64,000 nucleotides of DNA, from positions 168,551 through 232,550 of IMG/VR virus record IMGVR_UViG_3300032046_000001. The stretch is one strand, 5' to 3'. Below are positions 7,463 to 15,690 of the stretch, in pieces (positions within the stretch are counted from its first letter, which is position 1; each line of letters opens with the position of its first letter). Source of the DNA: a virus. Position numbers and translations under genes: made by a program. The notes beneath the pieces are model-generated. The model saw only the letters and a list, made by a program, of their open reading frames with translations, ran no database searches and was not told the DNA's origin.

Positions 7463-7768
7463 CTACACCTTCTTATTTTTAATATCACGTAATGTAAATC
7501 CAAGTATATTAACAATCTTAACAACTCTTGGTTCAAGTTTTGATTGTTCATCAAAAAACCCGAAATCTTTTCCACATTTTAAACATGTATACGAAACAGG
7601 ATAATTAACATCTGTTCGTTCGAATGGTTCTGCAACAAATTTTGATAATTCTGGATGATTACAAGATTCTTGAACTTTCTCTTTTGCCTTCAGTAATTTT
7701 CTTTTACACTCTTTTTTAAGATCCTTAAATTCTTTTACAGCCATATCAAATTTATTTGTGTCTAACAT
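7463..7768 (-). CDS. Hypothetical zinc-binding, coiled-coil protein
   Basis: 101 residues. The first 35 residues are a Lys-rich coiled coil (FKDLKKECKRKLLKAKEKV). A C/H set follows, SCNHPELSKF then CLKCGKDFGFF, likely one zinc site. It abuts the HExxH protease gene upstream by 0 nt. Function unknown. Confidence 0.6.
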   Translation of the reverse strand: MLDTNKFDMAVKEFKDLKKECKRKLLKAKEKVQESCNHPELSKFVAEPFERTDVNYPVSYTCLKCGKDFGFFDEQSKLEPRVVKIVNILGFTLRDIKNKKV

Positions 7769-8398
7769 TCATTCCTCCACTGGACGAAAATGTCCGTCAT
7801 GTTTTTTAATATATCTAAAAGTATCGAGTGGTACACCAACAATATTCTCACCATTATTGTATTGTTTTCGATATTTCAAACGATAATAAAACGTACTCAT
7901 AATTTTCGCCATTTTATCAGATAAATATCTTTTACTAACTATTATATCATCAATATAACCAAAAGTTACACCAATCAAATCAACGATACATTCATTGGCG
8001 ACAAATATATCTGATCTATTATTAATCGAATCAAACGGAATAAAGAATGGTGCCTTTTTTAACAACAAATGGCAAAGTTCGTGAACAACATTACCTCTCA
8101 ATTCCTGATCGGTTGCTTTTTCCCATATATCGGCATTGTAGAAGATATGAATTTTATCATCTACTATGGAATTACAAATGGCCGAGATATCCACCTTAAT
8201 GGGTCTTCCATGAATAGTAAATTTTTTACTGATATTAGGTGTATTGTGAAATCTGAAAATGATAAGTTTAAACTCTTCTTCTATATAAAGTGAAGACATA
8301 ACCGCTGGAATTATTTTTAATAATCGTTGTTTGAGATTCAATTTAACATCCCTTTCTGAAAGAAAATTTTTATAATATAAAAATGACATCTCTGTCAT
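7769..8398 (-). CDS. Zinc metallopeptidase-like protein (HExxH)
   Basis: 209 residues containing VVHELCHLLLKKAPFF, the HExxH zincin signature at about residues 105-109. It is followed by NECIVDLIG, a plausible third-ligand glutamate helix as in SprT/Wss and other gluzincins. The N-terminal half is beta-rich. Likely a cytoplasmic zinc protease or zincin-fold protein; the substrate is unknown. Start is ATG at 8398 or in-frame ATG at 8389. Confidence 0.7.
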   Translation of the reverse strand: MTEMSFLYYKNFLSERDVKLNLKQRLLKIIPAVMSSLYIEEEFKLIIFRFHNTPNISKKFTIHGRPIKVDISAICNSIVDDKIHIFYNADIWEKATDQELRGNVVHELCHLLLKKAPFFIPFDSINNRSDIFVANECIVDLIGVTFGYIDDIIVSKRYLSDKMAKIMSTFYYRLKYRKQYNNGENIVGVPLDTFRYIKKHDGHFRPVEE

Positions 8399-8400
8399 AA

Positions 8401-8584
8401 CGAAAATAGAAAAGGAGAAAATTCAAGTCATCACAAATTGACAGAACGAGATGTTATTCAAATAAAATTATTATTAAAAGAAGGAAAGTTAACTCAAAAA
8501 GAAATAGCCGATATGTTTGGGGTTTCAGTATATACGATTTCAGATATAAAAAGAGAAATAACTTGGTATCATATAAAAATTTAA
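8401..8584 (+). pseudogene. Remnant of a homing endonuclease C-terminus
   Basis: The + strand frame reads ENRKGENSSHHKLTERDV and continues through an intact helix-turn-helix (LTQKEIADMFGVSVYTISDI) to a stop at 8582-8584. This closely matches the C-termini of the homing endonucleases at 12953 and 60491. No nuclease domain and no start codon remain. It lies head-on against rtcB, whose stop it overlaps by 2 nt. Confidence 0.85.
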
Positions 8585-9780
8585 TTACCTACTATAACAC
8601 CTATTGGAAATAATTTAACCACTGGTTCTATTAAATCAGATTGATCTTCAATTACTTTATCAATATTTTTATATACTGCCGGAGCTTCGTCGAGTGGAAT
8701 CTGATTTGTCCAAATTCTCTCCATTGATTTTTCCACTAATTCTCTATTTAAAGTTTTATTAGCCTCTCTTCTTCCTAATACTCTACCAGCACCATGCGAT
8801 GATGTTTCAAAACTCTCTTTATTTCCCAGTCCACGCACGATATAACTTGCTGTTCCCATAGACCCTGGTATAACACTTAGTTGATCTTTTCGAGCTGCTG
8901 TCGCTCCCTTACGATGCACAACAACATCCTTTCCAAAATGCCTTTCAAATGCTACATAGTTATGATGAATATTAATCTCTTGTTGAACTGAACAAGCTAA
9001 CATTCCACAAGTAATAGACGTAAATATATTCATCATTCTTCTTCTATTTTCAAAGGCAAATTTTAAAGCGAAATTCATCAATTCATAATACGCCTTACCT
9101 TCTTTAGTTTCAATTGGTAAATATGCCAAATTTGGATCTGGTAACTGAATATGATATATATTCATTAAGTGTGTTGCTTGATGATGAAATTCATTACATA
9201 TTTGATAACCAAGATTACGACTACCGGAATGAATCATCAACCATATATAACCATCTTCACCTTTTAACATTTCAATAAAATGGTTTCCAGACCCTAAAGT
9301 TCCTAATTGATATCTTGATTCATTCAATGCTGACTGAATATAAGTTGGAAATTCTGGGTGATCTTCAAAACCGTCCCATGTTTGTGGAAGAGTATGACCA
9401 ATTCCTTTGCCATGTGGAACAACCCGACATGTTTCACTCATGATTCTATCAATCTGTTCTGATATGATATTTTCTGATTTGAAATCGGTTTGAACTGCAA
9501 TTATACCACATGCTATATCACTACCAACTCCATAAGGAAATATAATATTCTCAGTGGCTGCAACACCACCGATGGGAAAACCATAACCACAGTGTGCATC
9601 CGCTGATAAAACTCCCCATTTATAAATAAATGGAAAACTACAGATATTACCCATCTGCTGTAGTGCTGAATTCTCAACATCTTCACACCAAGACTTGATT
9701 GGAACATGAAGATTTTGTGCAATCTCTCTTTCCGCAATTCCTCTAAATAAACTTGACTCTTTAGATAATACCCATTTCAT
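8581..9780 (-). CDS. rtcB: RNA-splicing ligase RtcB
   Basis: 399 residues, close to the family length. All diagnostic blocks are present: DAHCGYGFPIG, GVGSDIACG (Asp88/Cys91, metal ligands), GTLGSGNHFIE, HSGSRNLG, HNYVAFE, VHRKGATAA, PGSMGTASYIV and SSHGAGR, the last holding the histidine that receives GMP. RtcB joins 2',3'-cyclic-phosphate or 3'-phosphate RNA ends to 5'-OH ends using GTP and Mn2+. In a phage it probably repairs tRNAs cut by host anticodon nucleases. It overlaps the 191-residue upstream gene by 4 nt and is followed on the opposite strand by a homing-endonuclease remnant. Confidence 0.97.
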   Translation of the reverse strand: MKWVLSKESSLFRGIAEREIAQNLHVPIKSWCEDVENSALQQMGNICSFPFIYKWGVLSADAHCGYGFPIGGVAATENIIFPYGVGSDIACGIIAVQTDFKSENIISEQIDRIMSETCRVVPHGKGIGHTLPQTWDGFEDHPEFPTYIQSALNESRYQLGTLGSGNHFIEMLKGEDGYIWLMIHSGSRNLGYQICNEFHHQATHLMNIYHIQLPDPNLAYLPIETKEGKAYYELMNFALKFAFENRRRMMNIFTSITCGMLACSVQQEINIHHNYVAFERHFGKDVVVHRKGATAARKDQLSVIPGSMGTASYIVRGLGNKESFETSSHGAGRVLGRREANKTLNRELVEKSMERIWTNQIPLDEAPAVYKNIDKVIEDQSDLIEPVVKLFPIGVIVGN

Positions 9781-10352
9781 ATATGTCCCTCAATTTTCAT
9801 TGTAGTCAATTTAACATTTTTGGCATGATAGTAATATTCTGGTGAAATAAAACCTCTTGATTTTTGTATATCGATGTATATATGTTTGTTAATAAATTCT
9901 GAACCATAATCATCAATTTTATCTCCATCAATATTTTTTATTTTTAATTTCTTCTTTCCCTGAGATAAAATATGATCTTCTGTAGCTTGAAAAATCTCAT
10001 CTTTTCTATAATCTTGTTCCATCAAATCTATTAAATAACACGCCCTTAAAATATAAATTTTATTTTTCTGTATAATAGGAAATGCGTCTCTAACATCACA
10101 CAGCCATATTTCATATCTAATTCTCCCTGGAAATTTATATCTCCATGATGTTAAAACGTGTCTAAGTTCGACTTCAATATTATACAAGTCTTCTTCACGA
10201 TCAATTTTATAAATGAAAGCTGGTCTTTTTGACCACTTATTTGGTTCATATATTTGACACAATTGGTGTCCGAGAGGTAATACAGATGATGTTCTTCTAT
10301 CACCTTTTATAGAATCATCATATTCGAGAACAACTGCTTTAATAAACATCAT
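9777..10352 (-). CDS. Hypothetical protein between PurZ and RtcB
   Basis: 191 residues (MMFIKAVVLEYDDSIKGDRR), mixed alpha/beta, basic in the middle (KKKLKIKNIDGDK). No catalytic motif recognised. It overlaps purZ by 4 nt upstream and rtcB by 4 nt downstream, so the three are translationally coupled, which hints at a related nucleotide or RNA role. Confidence 0.6.
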   Translation of the reverse strand: MMFIKAVVLEYDDSIKGDRRTSSVLPLGHQLCQIYEPNKWSKRPAFIYKIDREEDLYNIEVELRHVLTSWRYKFPGRIRYEIWLCDVRDAFPIIQKNKIYILRACYLIDLMEQDYRKDEIFQATEDHILSQGKKKLKIKNIDGDKIDDYGSEFINKHIYIDIQKSRGFISPEYYYHAKNVKLTTMKIEGHI

Positions 10353-11386
10353 GACCTCCTAAATATTCCGATATCACCATAAAGTGATTCAAACTCTTCT
10401 CTTGTATATAGAGATTTTTTATCCAATCCAAAAAAATCAAATCGGATATTTAGTCTATTCTCAATACAATTAATATACTCAAATGTTTCTTCAGAAACTT
10501 CTCTGTCGATATAATCAACATGATTCATTACAAATCTTGTTGGTCTATTTACTATAATCGATTTTCTAGCAACTCCATAATCAAAACATCCAGCAATTCT
10601 TCTAATCCTATTAGTAACAGACGTATATTCAATAACTTGTCTTGATAACTGTTTTGATAACTCATCCCATGTTGTTTCTAAAAATAGTGGACCTGAATTA
10701 CCACCAACTCTTATAGGATATGATCTGAAAACCATTACTATATCATCAACATCGAGTGGGCTTAAACCAGCTTCAGACACAAAACCAGCCGCTGAAGTAT
10801 CACGAGAAGTAACAAACGGATAATGTTGTGAATGAAGAAGTGATAATCCGAATCCTTGGGTTCCCTCAATAATAATTCTATTTCCCATATCGAGTTGTAT
10901 TCTCATGAAACGTTGAGATTCTCGAATATAATCATATAATAAAGGTTCATCTCCAGCTAAACGTACTTTATCACGACCAATACGTCTAATCACAGCTTCA
11001 CCAGTTCCACTACAAGTAGAACCTATTTTGCAACCTAATAATTTTTCTTTTTCATTATTGACATCTTCATCAGATATTAACATGGCATTTGGATCTATTA
11101 TTAATCGATTTATTGAAATACCTGTTAATTCAATTTCTTTGAATAATAATTTTAAATTGATATAACTTCCAGCAGGTAATACACAATTAATACGAGAAGT
11201 AATAGCAGATACGGGAAGTTGTCTCAATATAATAGATTCACCAGAATTATTAATTATTGTATGTCCAGAATTTGGACCACCAACTCTAACAACAGTAGAG
11301 ACGTTCTTGTCAAATGATAAATAGTAAGTTACTTTGCCTTTGCCTTCAGAACCATATTGACCACCAACTATAACTGTAACTGGCAT
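10349..11386 (-). CDS. purZ: PurZ-type adenylosuccinate synthetase homologue (2-aminoadenine pathway)
   Basis: 345 residues, about 80 shorter than bacterial PurA. The P-loop region reads GGQYGSEGKGK: position 13, the catalytic Asp of PurA (GDEGKGK), is Ser here. The His of PurA (GGxNAGHT) is kept in GGPNSGHTI (His42), as are GTQGFG and the VTSRDTSAAG block. In phage PurZ enzymes, loss of this Asp is linked, to my knowledge, to using dGMP rather than IMP. They make N6-succino-2-amino-dAMP on the way to dZTP. The fold assignment is firm; use of dGMP is inferred from the Ser and the short length. No DatZ or MazZ partner is recognisable in this window. Confidence 0.85.
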   Translation of the reverse strand: MPVTVIVGGQYGSEGKGKVTYYLSFDKNVSTVVRVGGPNSGHTIINNSGESIILRQLPVSAITSRINCVLPAGSYINLKLLFKEIELTGISINRLIIDPNAMLISDEDVNNEKEKLLGCKIGSTCSGTGEAVIRRIGRDKVRLAGDEPLLYDYIRESQRFMRIQLDMGNRIIIEGTQGFGLSLLHSQHYPFVTSRDTSAAGFVSEAGLSPLDVDDIVMVFRSYPIRVGGNSGPLFLETTWDELSKQLSRQVIEYTSVTNRIRRIAGCFDYGVARKSIIVNRPTRFVMNHVDYIDREVSEETFEYINCIENRLNIRFDFFGLDKKSLYTREEFESLYGDIGIFRRS

Positions 11387-11676
11387 TTATTTTTTCCTCT
11401 ATTTCTAAGTTTATTATTATAATTTTCAACATCATTTTTGATTTTTTCAACTAGAAATTCTATAAAAGTATCTTTATCAAATTGTGTCATTTCTTCATCA
11501 GATATTTTAAATGTACGCGTGAGTGTACCTGAATATGTTTTCATACCTTCAATAAAAAATACTGAAATTTCTATCTGATTATCAAAAATATCAAAAGATA
11601 AGGTATTACTGTAAGGTAATTTTTGTGAGACTGTGTATAATAAATTTTTTGTCTCTAAAAGAAAAGTCAGTGGCAT
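11368..11676 (-). CDS. Hypothetical protein upstream of purZ
   Basis: 102 residues, beta-rich N-terminal half (MPLTFLLETKNLLYTVSQKL) and a basic tail (NRGKNKCQLQL). It overlaps the purZ start by 19 nt, suggesting coupled translation. No family recognised. Confidence 0.55.
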   Translation of the reverse strand: MPLTFLLETKNLLYTVSQKLPYSNTLSFDIFDNQIEISVFFIEGMKTYSGTLTRTFKISDEEMTQFDKDTFIEFLVEKIKNDVENYNNKLRNRGKNKCQLQL

Positions 11677-11697
11677 ACAATGTTCTCCATTTGTTTT

Positions 11698-12147
11698 TCA
11701 ATCTTCATGATTTTCTTCTAAAATTTTTTTCATTATTTCTATGGCATCTTGTTTAGCATGTTCTTCATCAGTGGCAAATAAATAAACTCCTCGATGATGA
11801 ATATAACCTATATACTGCATAAACGTTTCTGGTGATTCATACACATAATCTTTTTCAACAACTTTAATTTCTTTTATTTTTAGATTCTTAGAATCATATT
11901 TTGAAGGTTTCGGATAGTTTGCAAAGTTTGATCTAATATCAGGTTCAAAAATAATACAAAAATAACTTAAGTTGTGTGTGTTTGTTTTTTCAACATTTTC
12001 TACTTCGTGTTCTTCAATATAAAAATCATTTTCATCTGGAAAATTTTTCTTAAACTCTTCAAGATTTGGATTATTCATTACGGTTATTATTGGGCGATAA
12101 TTATCATCTCTATCTTCATCATTTTTAAAAAAAATATAAATTTTCAT
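11698..12147 (-). CDS. Hypothetical protein, tandem paralogue A
   Basis: 149 residues. Its C-terminal segment (FATDEEHAKQDAIEIMKKIL) matches that of the neighbour at 12144 (YAEDEDHARFEAVKIMIDFL), and both start MK(I/V)Y. These are therefore tandem duplicates with diverged centres. It overlaps the upstream paralogue by 4 nt. Function unknown. Confidence 0.6.
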   Translation of the reverse strand: MKIYIFFKNDEDRDDNYRPIITVMNNPNLEEFKKNFPDENDFYIEEHEVENVEKTNTHNLSYFCIIFEPDIRSNFANYPKPSKYDSKNLKIKEIKVVEKDYVYESPETFMQYIGYIHHRGVYLFATDEEHAKQDAIEIMKKILEENHED

Positions 12148-12554
12148 ATCTTCTCTTTCTCCTTATCTAAAAAATCAATCATTATTTTTACAGCCTCAAA
12201 TCTGGCATGATCTTCATCTTCAGCATACACACATGTACTGTATTGATTTTCAGCAGGTACTGAATAATTACGATTGATTCGATTTAACCCTTTTAAATGA
12301 TATATATTTTTTTTCCATTTTCTAACAGATAAAATAACTGTAGATTTCCCTTTAAAATTTATAATATATAAATCCCTATCATCAAATGGTTCTGTATCAT
12401 CAATATGAATTCCATTTAAATTTCCCAATTCAAATGGTTTTATATATACCTCTTCCATTCTTGAAAATTTTCTCAAAAATTCATCTCTTTGTTCTTCTGT
12501 TAATATCCCGACAGTTGTATCATCTTCTTCGTCGATTATAGCGTATACTTTCAC
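12144..12554 (-). CDS. Hypothetical protein, tandem paralogue B
   Basis: 136 residues (MKVYAIIDEEDDTTVGILTE), sharing its N-terminal strand pattern and the C-terminal E(D/E)(D/E)HA helix with the 11698 product. Acidic overall. Function unknown; duplication is visible in the sequence. Confidence 0.6.
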   Translation of the reverse strand: MKVYAIIDEEDDTTVGILTEEQRDEFLRKFSRMEEVYIKPFELGNLNGIHIDDTEPFDDRDLYIINFKGKSTVILSVRKWKKNIYHLKGLNRINRNYSVPAENQYSTCVYAEDEDHARFEAVKIMIDFLDKEKEKI

Positions 12555-12556
12555 AA

Positions 12557-12745
12557 TTATCCTCCTAAAATTTCTATTAGATCATTTAAAAATGACAAGA
12601 TTTCATTTTTATTTTTTGATTCTGTTATTTCATCTTTATAATTTGAAAAATAATGTATGATGATATTTCTAATATCTTTTAATATTAGAATATCAACCTT
12701 AATAAACTCAATTCTATCGCTAGAAAAAAATGGATGAATATACAT
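12557..12745 (-). CDS. Hypothetical small protein, first gene of the leftward unit
   Basis: 62 residues (MYIHPFFSSDRIEFIKVDIL), no recognised motif. Preceded by AAAGGAGAATAAATAAAAC, a good ribosome site. It is the first gene of the unit that runs leftward from the divergent region 12745-12953. Confidence 0.5.
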   Translation of the reverse strand: MYIHPFFSSDRIEFIKVDILILKDIRNIIIHYFSNYKDEITESKNKNEILSFLNDLIEILGG

Positions 12746-12805
12746 GTTTTATTTATTCTCCTTTAATTTTTTTATAAAAAAAATATAATGTTTATTTTAT
12801 ATTCA

Positions 12806-12861
12806 CTTATTAATATATATAGTTTTCTGACTATTAAATTAAACAGGGAACAAAATATTAA
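12806..12861 (+). promoter_or_regulatory. Divergent control region with AT-box and GGGAACAAAATATTAA
   Basis: Between a leftward unit (start 12745) and a rightward unit (12953) lie TATTAATATATATAG (about 12807-12821) and, about 24 nt on, GGGAACAAAATATTAA (12846-12861). The same pair with nearly the same spacing recurs at 53242-53295, which makes a rightward phage promoter likely. Apart from this and the adjacent leader, I see nothing else in the 208-nt gap. Confidence 0.5.
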
Positions 12862-12915
12862 GAGGGATAGAACTCATGATTCGAAAAGAAGTAGTCCCTA
12901 ACTTCCTTCTCTCTC
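12862..12915 (+). promoter_or_regulatory. Conserved structured leader of HNH homing-endonuclease gene, copy 2
   Basis: GAGGG (12862-12866) can pair with CTCTC near 12909-12915 (with one G-U), and GAAGT pairs with ACTTC around an 8-nt loop. The ATAGAACTCATGATTCGAAAA stretch differs from copy 1 by one base. Stem bases differ from copy 1 in compensating ways. A TTTAA-GGGAGAA-TTAAA hairpin holding the ribosome site follows at 12936-12952. Confidence 0.55.
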
Positions 12916-12952
12916 TTTATTATATTTAGGGAAAATTTAAGGGAGAATTAAA

Positions 12953-13573
12953 ATGAAAATATTTGAAAATTTAGAAAATGAATTGTGGAAAGTTATAATA
13001 GAATTTCCAGATTATTCTGTTAGTAATATTGGTAGAATTAAGTCATTAAAATTTGGAAAAGAAAAAATATTAAAACAATGTAAAGATGGTAAAGGTTATT
13101 TTTGTATTAATTTATATAAAAATGGAAAATGTAAGTTAAGAAAAATTCATATATTATTATACGAAACTTTTAATAATTATAAATTAAAAAATAATGAATG
13201 TATTCATCATAAAGATGAAAATAAAGAAAATAATAATTTTGATAATTTTAAGTTGATGACAAAATCTAAACATAGATATTATCACATGAAATATGATAAT
13301 AATCTAAGAAGTATGTTAGGAAAACATCATACTAATAATACCAAAAATATCATAAGTAAAACGATGAAAGAAAAATTTAAAAATAAAGAATTAAATTTAA
13401 AAGGTGAAAATCATCCAAGACACAAACTAACAGAAGAACAAGTAATTCAAATTAAATTATTATTAAAAGAAGGTATATTAACTCAACAAGAAATAGCTGA
13501 TATGTTTTGTGTTAGTCAAATGACAATTTCATATATAAAAAGAGGAAAACATTGGAACCATATAAAAATTTAA
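12953..13573 (+). CDS. NUMOD4-HNH homing endonuclease
   Basis: 206 residues. NUMOD4 at about 9-45 (WKVIIEFPDYSVSNIGRIKS), HNH core at about 80-105 (ECIHHKDENKENNNFDNF), and a C-terminal helix-turn-helix (LTQQEIADMFCVSQMTISYI). Free-standing mobile gene at the head of the rightward block, just before the endolysin. Its C-terminus is the closest match to the remnant at 8401, and its HNH core matches the segment fused into the gene at 33316. Confidence 0.9.
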   Translation: MKIFENLENELWKVIIEFPDYSVSNIGRIKSLKFGKEKILKQCKDGKGYFCINLYKNGKCKLRKIHILLYETFNNYKLKNNECIHHKDENKENNNFDNFKLMTKSKHRYYHMKYDNNLRSMLGKHHTNNTKNIISKTMKEKFKNKELNLKGENHPRHKLTEEQVIQIKLLLKEGILTQQEIADMFCVSQMTISYIKRGKHWNHIKI

Positions 13574-13588
13574 AAGGGAATATAAAAA

Positions 13589-14071
13589 ATGAGAAATTTG
13601 AATGAAAAAATAACAGAAAACTTCACATTTAGAGAATTTATTTATTCAGATGTAGCCACCAGACATAATATAGATAATACTCCAAAAGATGATATAATTT
13701 GGAAAAATTTAGAAAAATTGATTATTGATTGCCTCCAACCAATTAGAAATGAGTTTGGTCCTATTAGAATCTTATCGGGATTTCGATGCCAAGAATTAAA
13801 TAGAGTAGTTGGTGGTTCTAAAACATCATCTCATTGTTTTGGATTTGCATCCGACTTTGAACCAATCGATATAAGTATTAAATTAATTGATATTGTTAAT
13901 TGGATATATAATAATCTTAAATGGAAGGAGCTTATTGCTGAATATTTTCCTGGAGGATGGATACATCTATCATATGTAAAAAATCTTTATACAACAGATA
14001 TAAAGTTAAAGGACGAGAATCATAATTATAAAGTTGTAAGTTTGAACTATTTAAATAAATTATATAAATAA
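13589..14071 (+). CDS. Endolysin, M15-type peptidase
   Basis: 160 residues of the Peptidase_M15 (D-Ala-D-Ala carboxypeptidase / VanY-like) type. The zinc site is visible as S-x-H82-x6-D89 (SSHCFGFASDFEP) and GGWIHLSY (His126). Upstream, RILSGFRCQELNRVVGG is the usual first part of the fold. It would cut the peptide stem or cross-link of peptidoglycan at lysis. No signal peptide is seen, so release should need a holin; a candidate lies at 17691 in the same block. There is no extra cell-wall-binding domain. Confidence 0.88.
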   Translation: MRNLNEKITENFTFREFIYSDVATRHNIDNTPKDDIIWKNLEKLIIDCLQPIRNEFGPIRILSGFRCQELNRVVGGSKTSSHCFGFASDFEPIDISIKLIDIVNWIYNNLKWKELIAEYFPGGWIHLSYVKNLYTTDIKLKDENHNYKVVSLNYLNKLYK

Positions 14072-14090
14072 GGAATGAAAAGAAAAATGA

Positions 14091-14528
14091 ATGTCGGCTA
14101 TTCCAGCACCTTTAAGGTTAATTCAAAAAAACGGGATTATATATTTTTATGATAGGAGTAGATCAAAGTGGTTGAGTATTACCAGGGAATTTATTTTTTT
14201 TAATATTAATCATAATAATTTACAAACAAGTCAATGGATGATCCATAATGGGATCAGATCTAATATACAAGGGTATTTCATTTCTAAAAATTCAACTATA
14301 ATATCAGCATCATTCCTTAGTAATAATGATTCCAACTCTAAAATTAAACTTTATAATAATGATTTGAATATTTTAAATATTTCTATATCAAATCAAAATA
14401 AAAAAATAATAGAAGATTTAAATCTTGATATAGATAAAAATCAAACTATCAAAACATTATTGGAAATTAAAAATGATATTATAAATTTTCCAACATTGAA
14501 ATTAGAATTGTGTTGGAGAAAGGATTAA
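14091..14528 (+). CDS. Virion-associated protein, single C-terminal-type domain
   Basis: 145 residues. KNGIIYFYDRSRSKWLS and the following beta-rich region match the C-terminal domain (about 145-290) of the next gene (KNGIVFIYDGTRSKWLS). It lacks that protein's N-terminal domain. Probably a tail-surface or fibre-like protein, judging from the location among virion genes and the Asn/Ser-rich beta pattern. It ends just before the ribosome site of the next gene. Confidence 0.6.
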   Translation: MSAIPAPLRLIQKNGIIYFYDRSRSKWLSITREFIFFNINHNNLQTSQWMIHNGIRSNIQGYFISKNSTIISASFLSNNDSNSKIKLYNNDLNILNISISNQNKKIIEDLNLDIDKNQTIKTLLEIKNDIINFPTLKLELCWRKD

Positions 14529-14530
14529 CA

Positions 14531-15403
14531 ATGTCGCAGTGGAATATAATAGTTAAAAATATAAGTGGTATACCTCAAACTGTTGAAGATCTTGGTATAA
14601 TCGTTGATTCAACTGCTGAACTCAACCTTGATGAAATTTTTACATATGAGGAAATCGCTGAATCTAATGATCTTAAAAATTTTATTATCAATAATGATTT
14701 TTCAATTAGTGATGGTACTAGTGACCTCACTATAACTCAGGCAATTGATTATTTAACAACTGATAATCTTTATTATTTAAAAGAAAATTATTATAATAAA
14801 GATTATATTGACAATCAATTACTTGATAAGAATACATTAGATGAGGCATACGACGAAGGTGGTTCAGGTGCAGGAAGAATAATAAATGCCACAGACGGCG
14901 CAGTTAAAATTGATACTGGTGTTGCAACCAACGCACCACTCGAATTAACAGAAAAAAGTTCTCTTCCAACAACCGAATTATCATCTGGTCAATTGGCTGT
15001 CAAAAATGGAATAGTTTTTATTTATGATGGAACGAGATCAAAATGGTTAAGCGTCACAAGAATGTTTTTGGTTTTTGGAAAATCTGGTAATACAAAAAAT
15101 CAATATTTGTATTTCTATGCCGGATCATTACCATCGAATAATAGCGGATTACGACTATCAAGAAACGCAACTATTGTTTCCTTATCTGGACAATTTGATG
15201 ATGTTGATACTGGAACATTTGAAATTAGAAAAAATGATGGTGTGCTTGGTATAACCAGTTTAACTGTCACATCGGCAATTGGAAATCATGATAATACTAT
15301 AAATATTGATTTAAACGAAGGTGATTATTTACAATCATATTTTTCGTCAAATGAAAAAATTCCAGATCCAATGATAATCGTTGAAATAGCGTGGAGAGGA
15401 TAA
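14531..15403 (+). CDS. Two-domain virion surface protein
   Basis: 290 residues from the ATG at 14531, which follows GGAGAAAGGATT; an in-frame ATG at 14510 lies inside the previous gene. An N-terminal domain (about 1-80, WNIIVKNISGIPQTVEDLGI) is shared with the 15405 protein, and a C-terminal beta domain (about 145-290) with the 14091 protein. A linker with NKDYIDNQLLDKNTLDEAY joins them. Neighbouring genes thus look like separated halves of this architecture. Likely a tail-fibre or decoration protein. Confidence 0.65.
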   Translation: MSQWNIIVKNISGIPQTVEDLGIIVDSTAELNLDEIFTYEEIAESNDLKNFIINNDFSISDGTSDLTITQAIDYLTTDNLYYLKENYYNKDYIDNQLLDKNTLDEAYDEGGSGAGRIINATDGAVKIDTGVATNAPLELTEKSSLPTTELSSGQLAVKNGIVFIYDGTRSKWLSVTRMFLVFGKSGNTKNQYLYFYAGSLPSNNSGLRLSRNATIVSLSGQFDDVDTGTFEIRKNDGVLGITSLTVTSAIGNHDNTINIDLNEGDYLQSYFSSNEKIPDPMIIVEIAWRG

Positions 15404-15404
15404 C

Positions 15405-15635
15405 TTGATTATAAATGTCAAAAATAATACAAATACTCCCATAATGATTAACAATCTGGGAATCGAAGTTCCTACTAATGAAATAATTAATTTATCTGAT
15501 TTATTTTTTATTTTTGAGATTCTCAATTCTCAAGATTTAAAGGATAAAATCATTAGTGGTGAATTAATTATAAATAATGGAGAATATGATCTAAATATCT
15601 CAGATAGTCTGGAATATTTAAATTTTTATATATGA
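15405..15635 (+). CDS. Virion-associated protein, single N-terminal-type domain
   Basis: 76 residues. INVKNNTNTPIMINNLGIEV aligns with the N-terminal domain of the 14531 product. Start appears to be TTG at 15405 behind GAGAGG. Same operon, 1 nt after the preceding stop. Likely a duplicated, separated domain; function otherwise unknown. Confidence 0.6.
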   Translation: MIINVKNNTNTPIMINNLGIEVPTNEIINLSDLFFIFEILNSQDLKDKIISGELIINNGEYDLNISDSLEYLNFYI

Positions 15636-15662
15636 CAATTTTTTTCAGTTAAAATATTTAAC

Positions 15663-15678
15663 GGGAACAAAATAGAAA
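15663..15678 (+). promoter_or_regulatory. GGGAACAAAAT motif copy
   Basis: GGGAACAAAATAGAAA lies 28 nt before the ATG at 15691, in the only gap of this part of the operon. TTTTTATATATG sits about 34 nt further upstream. Same motif as at 12846, 53280 and 55580. Confidence 0.4.
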
Positions 15679-15690
15679 AGGAAAAATAAT

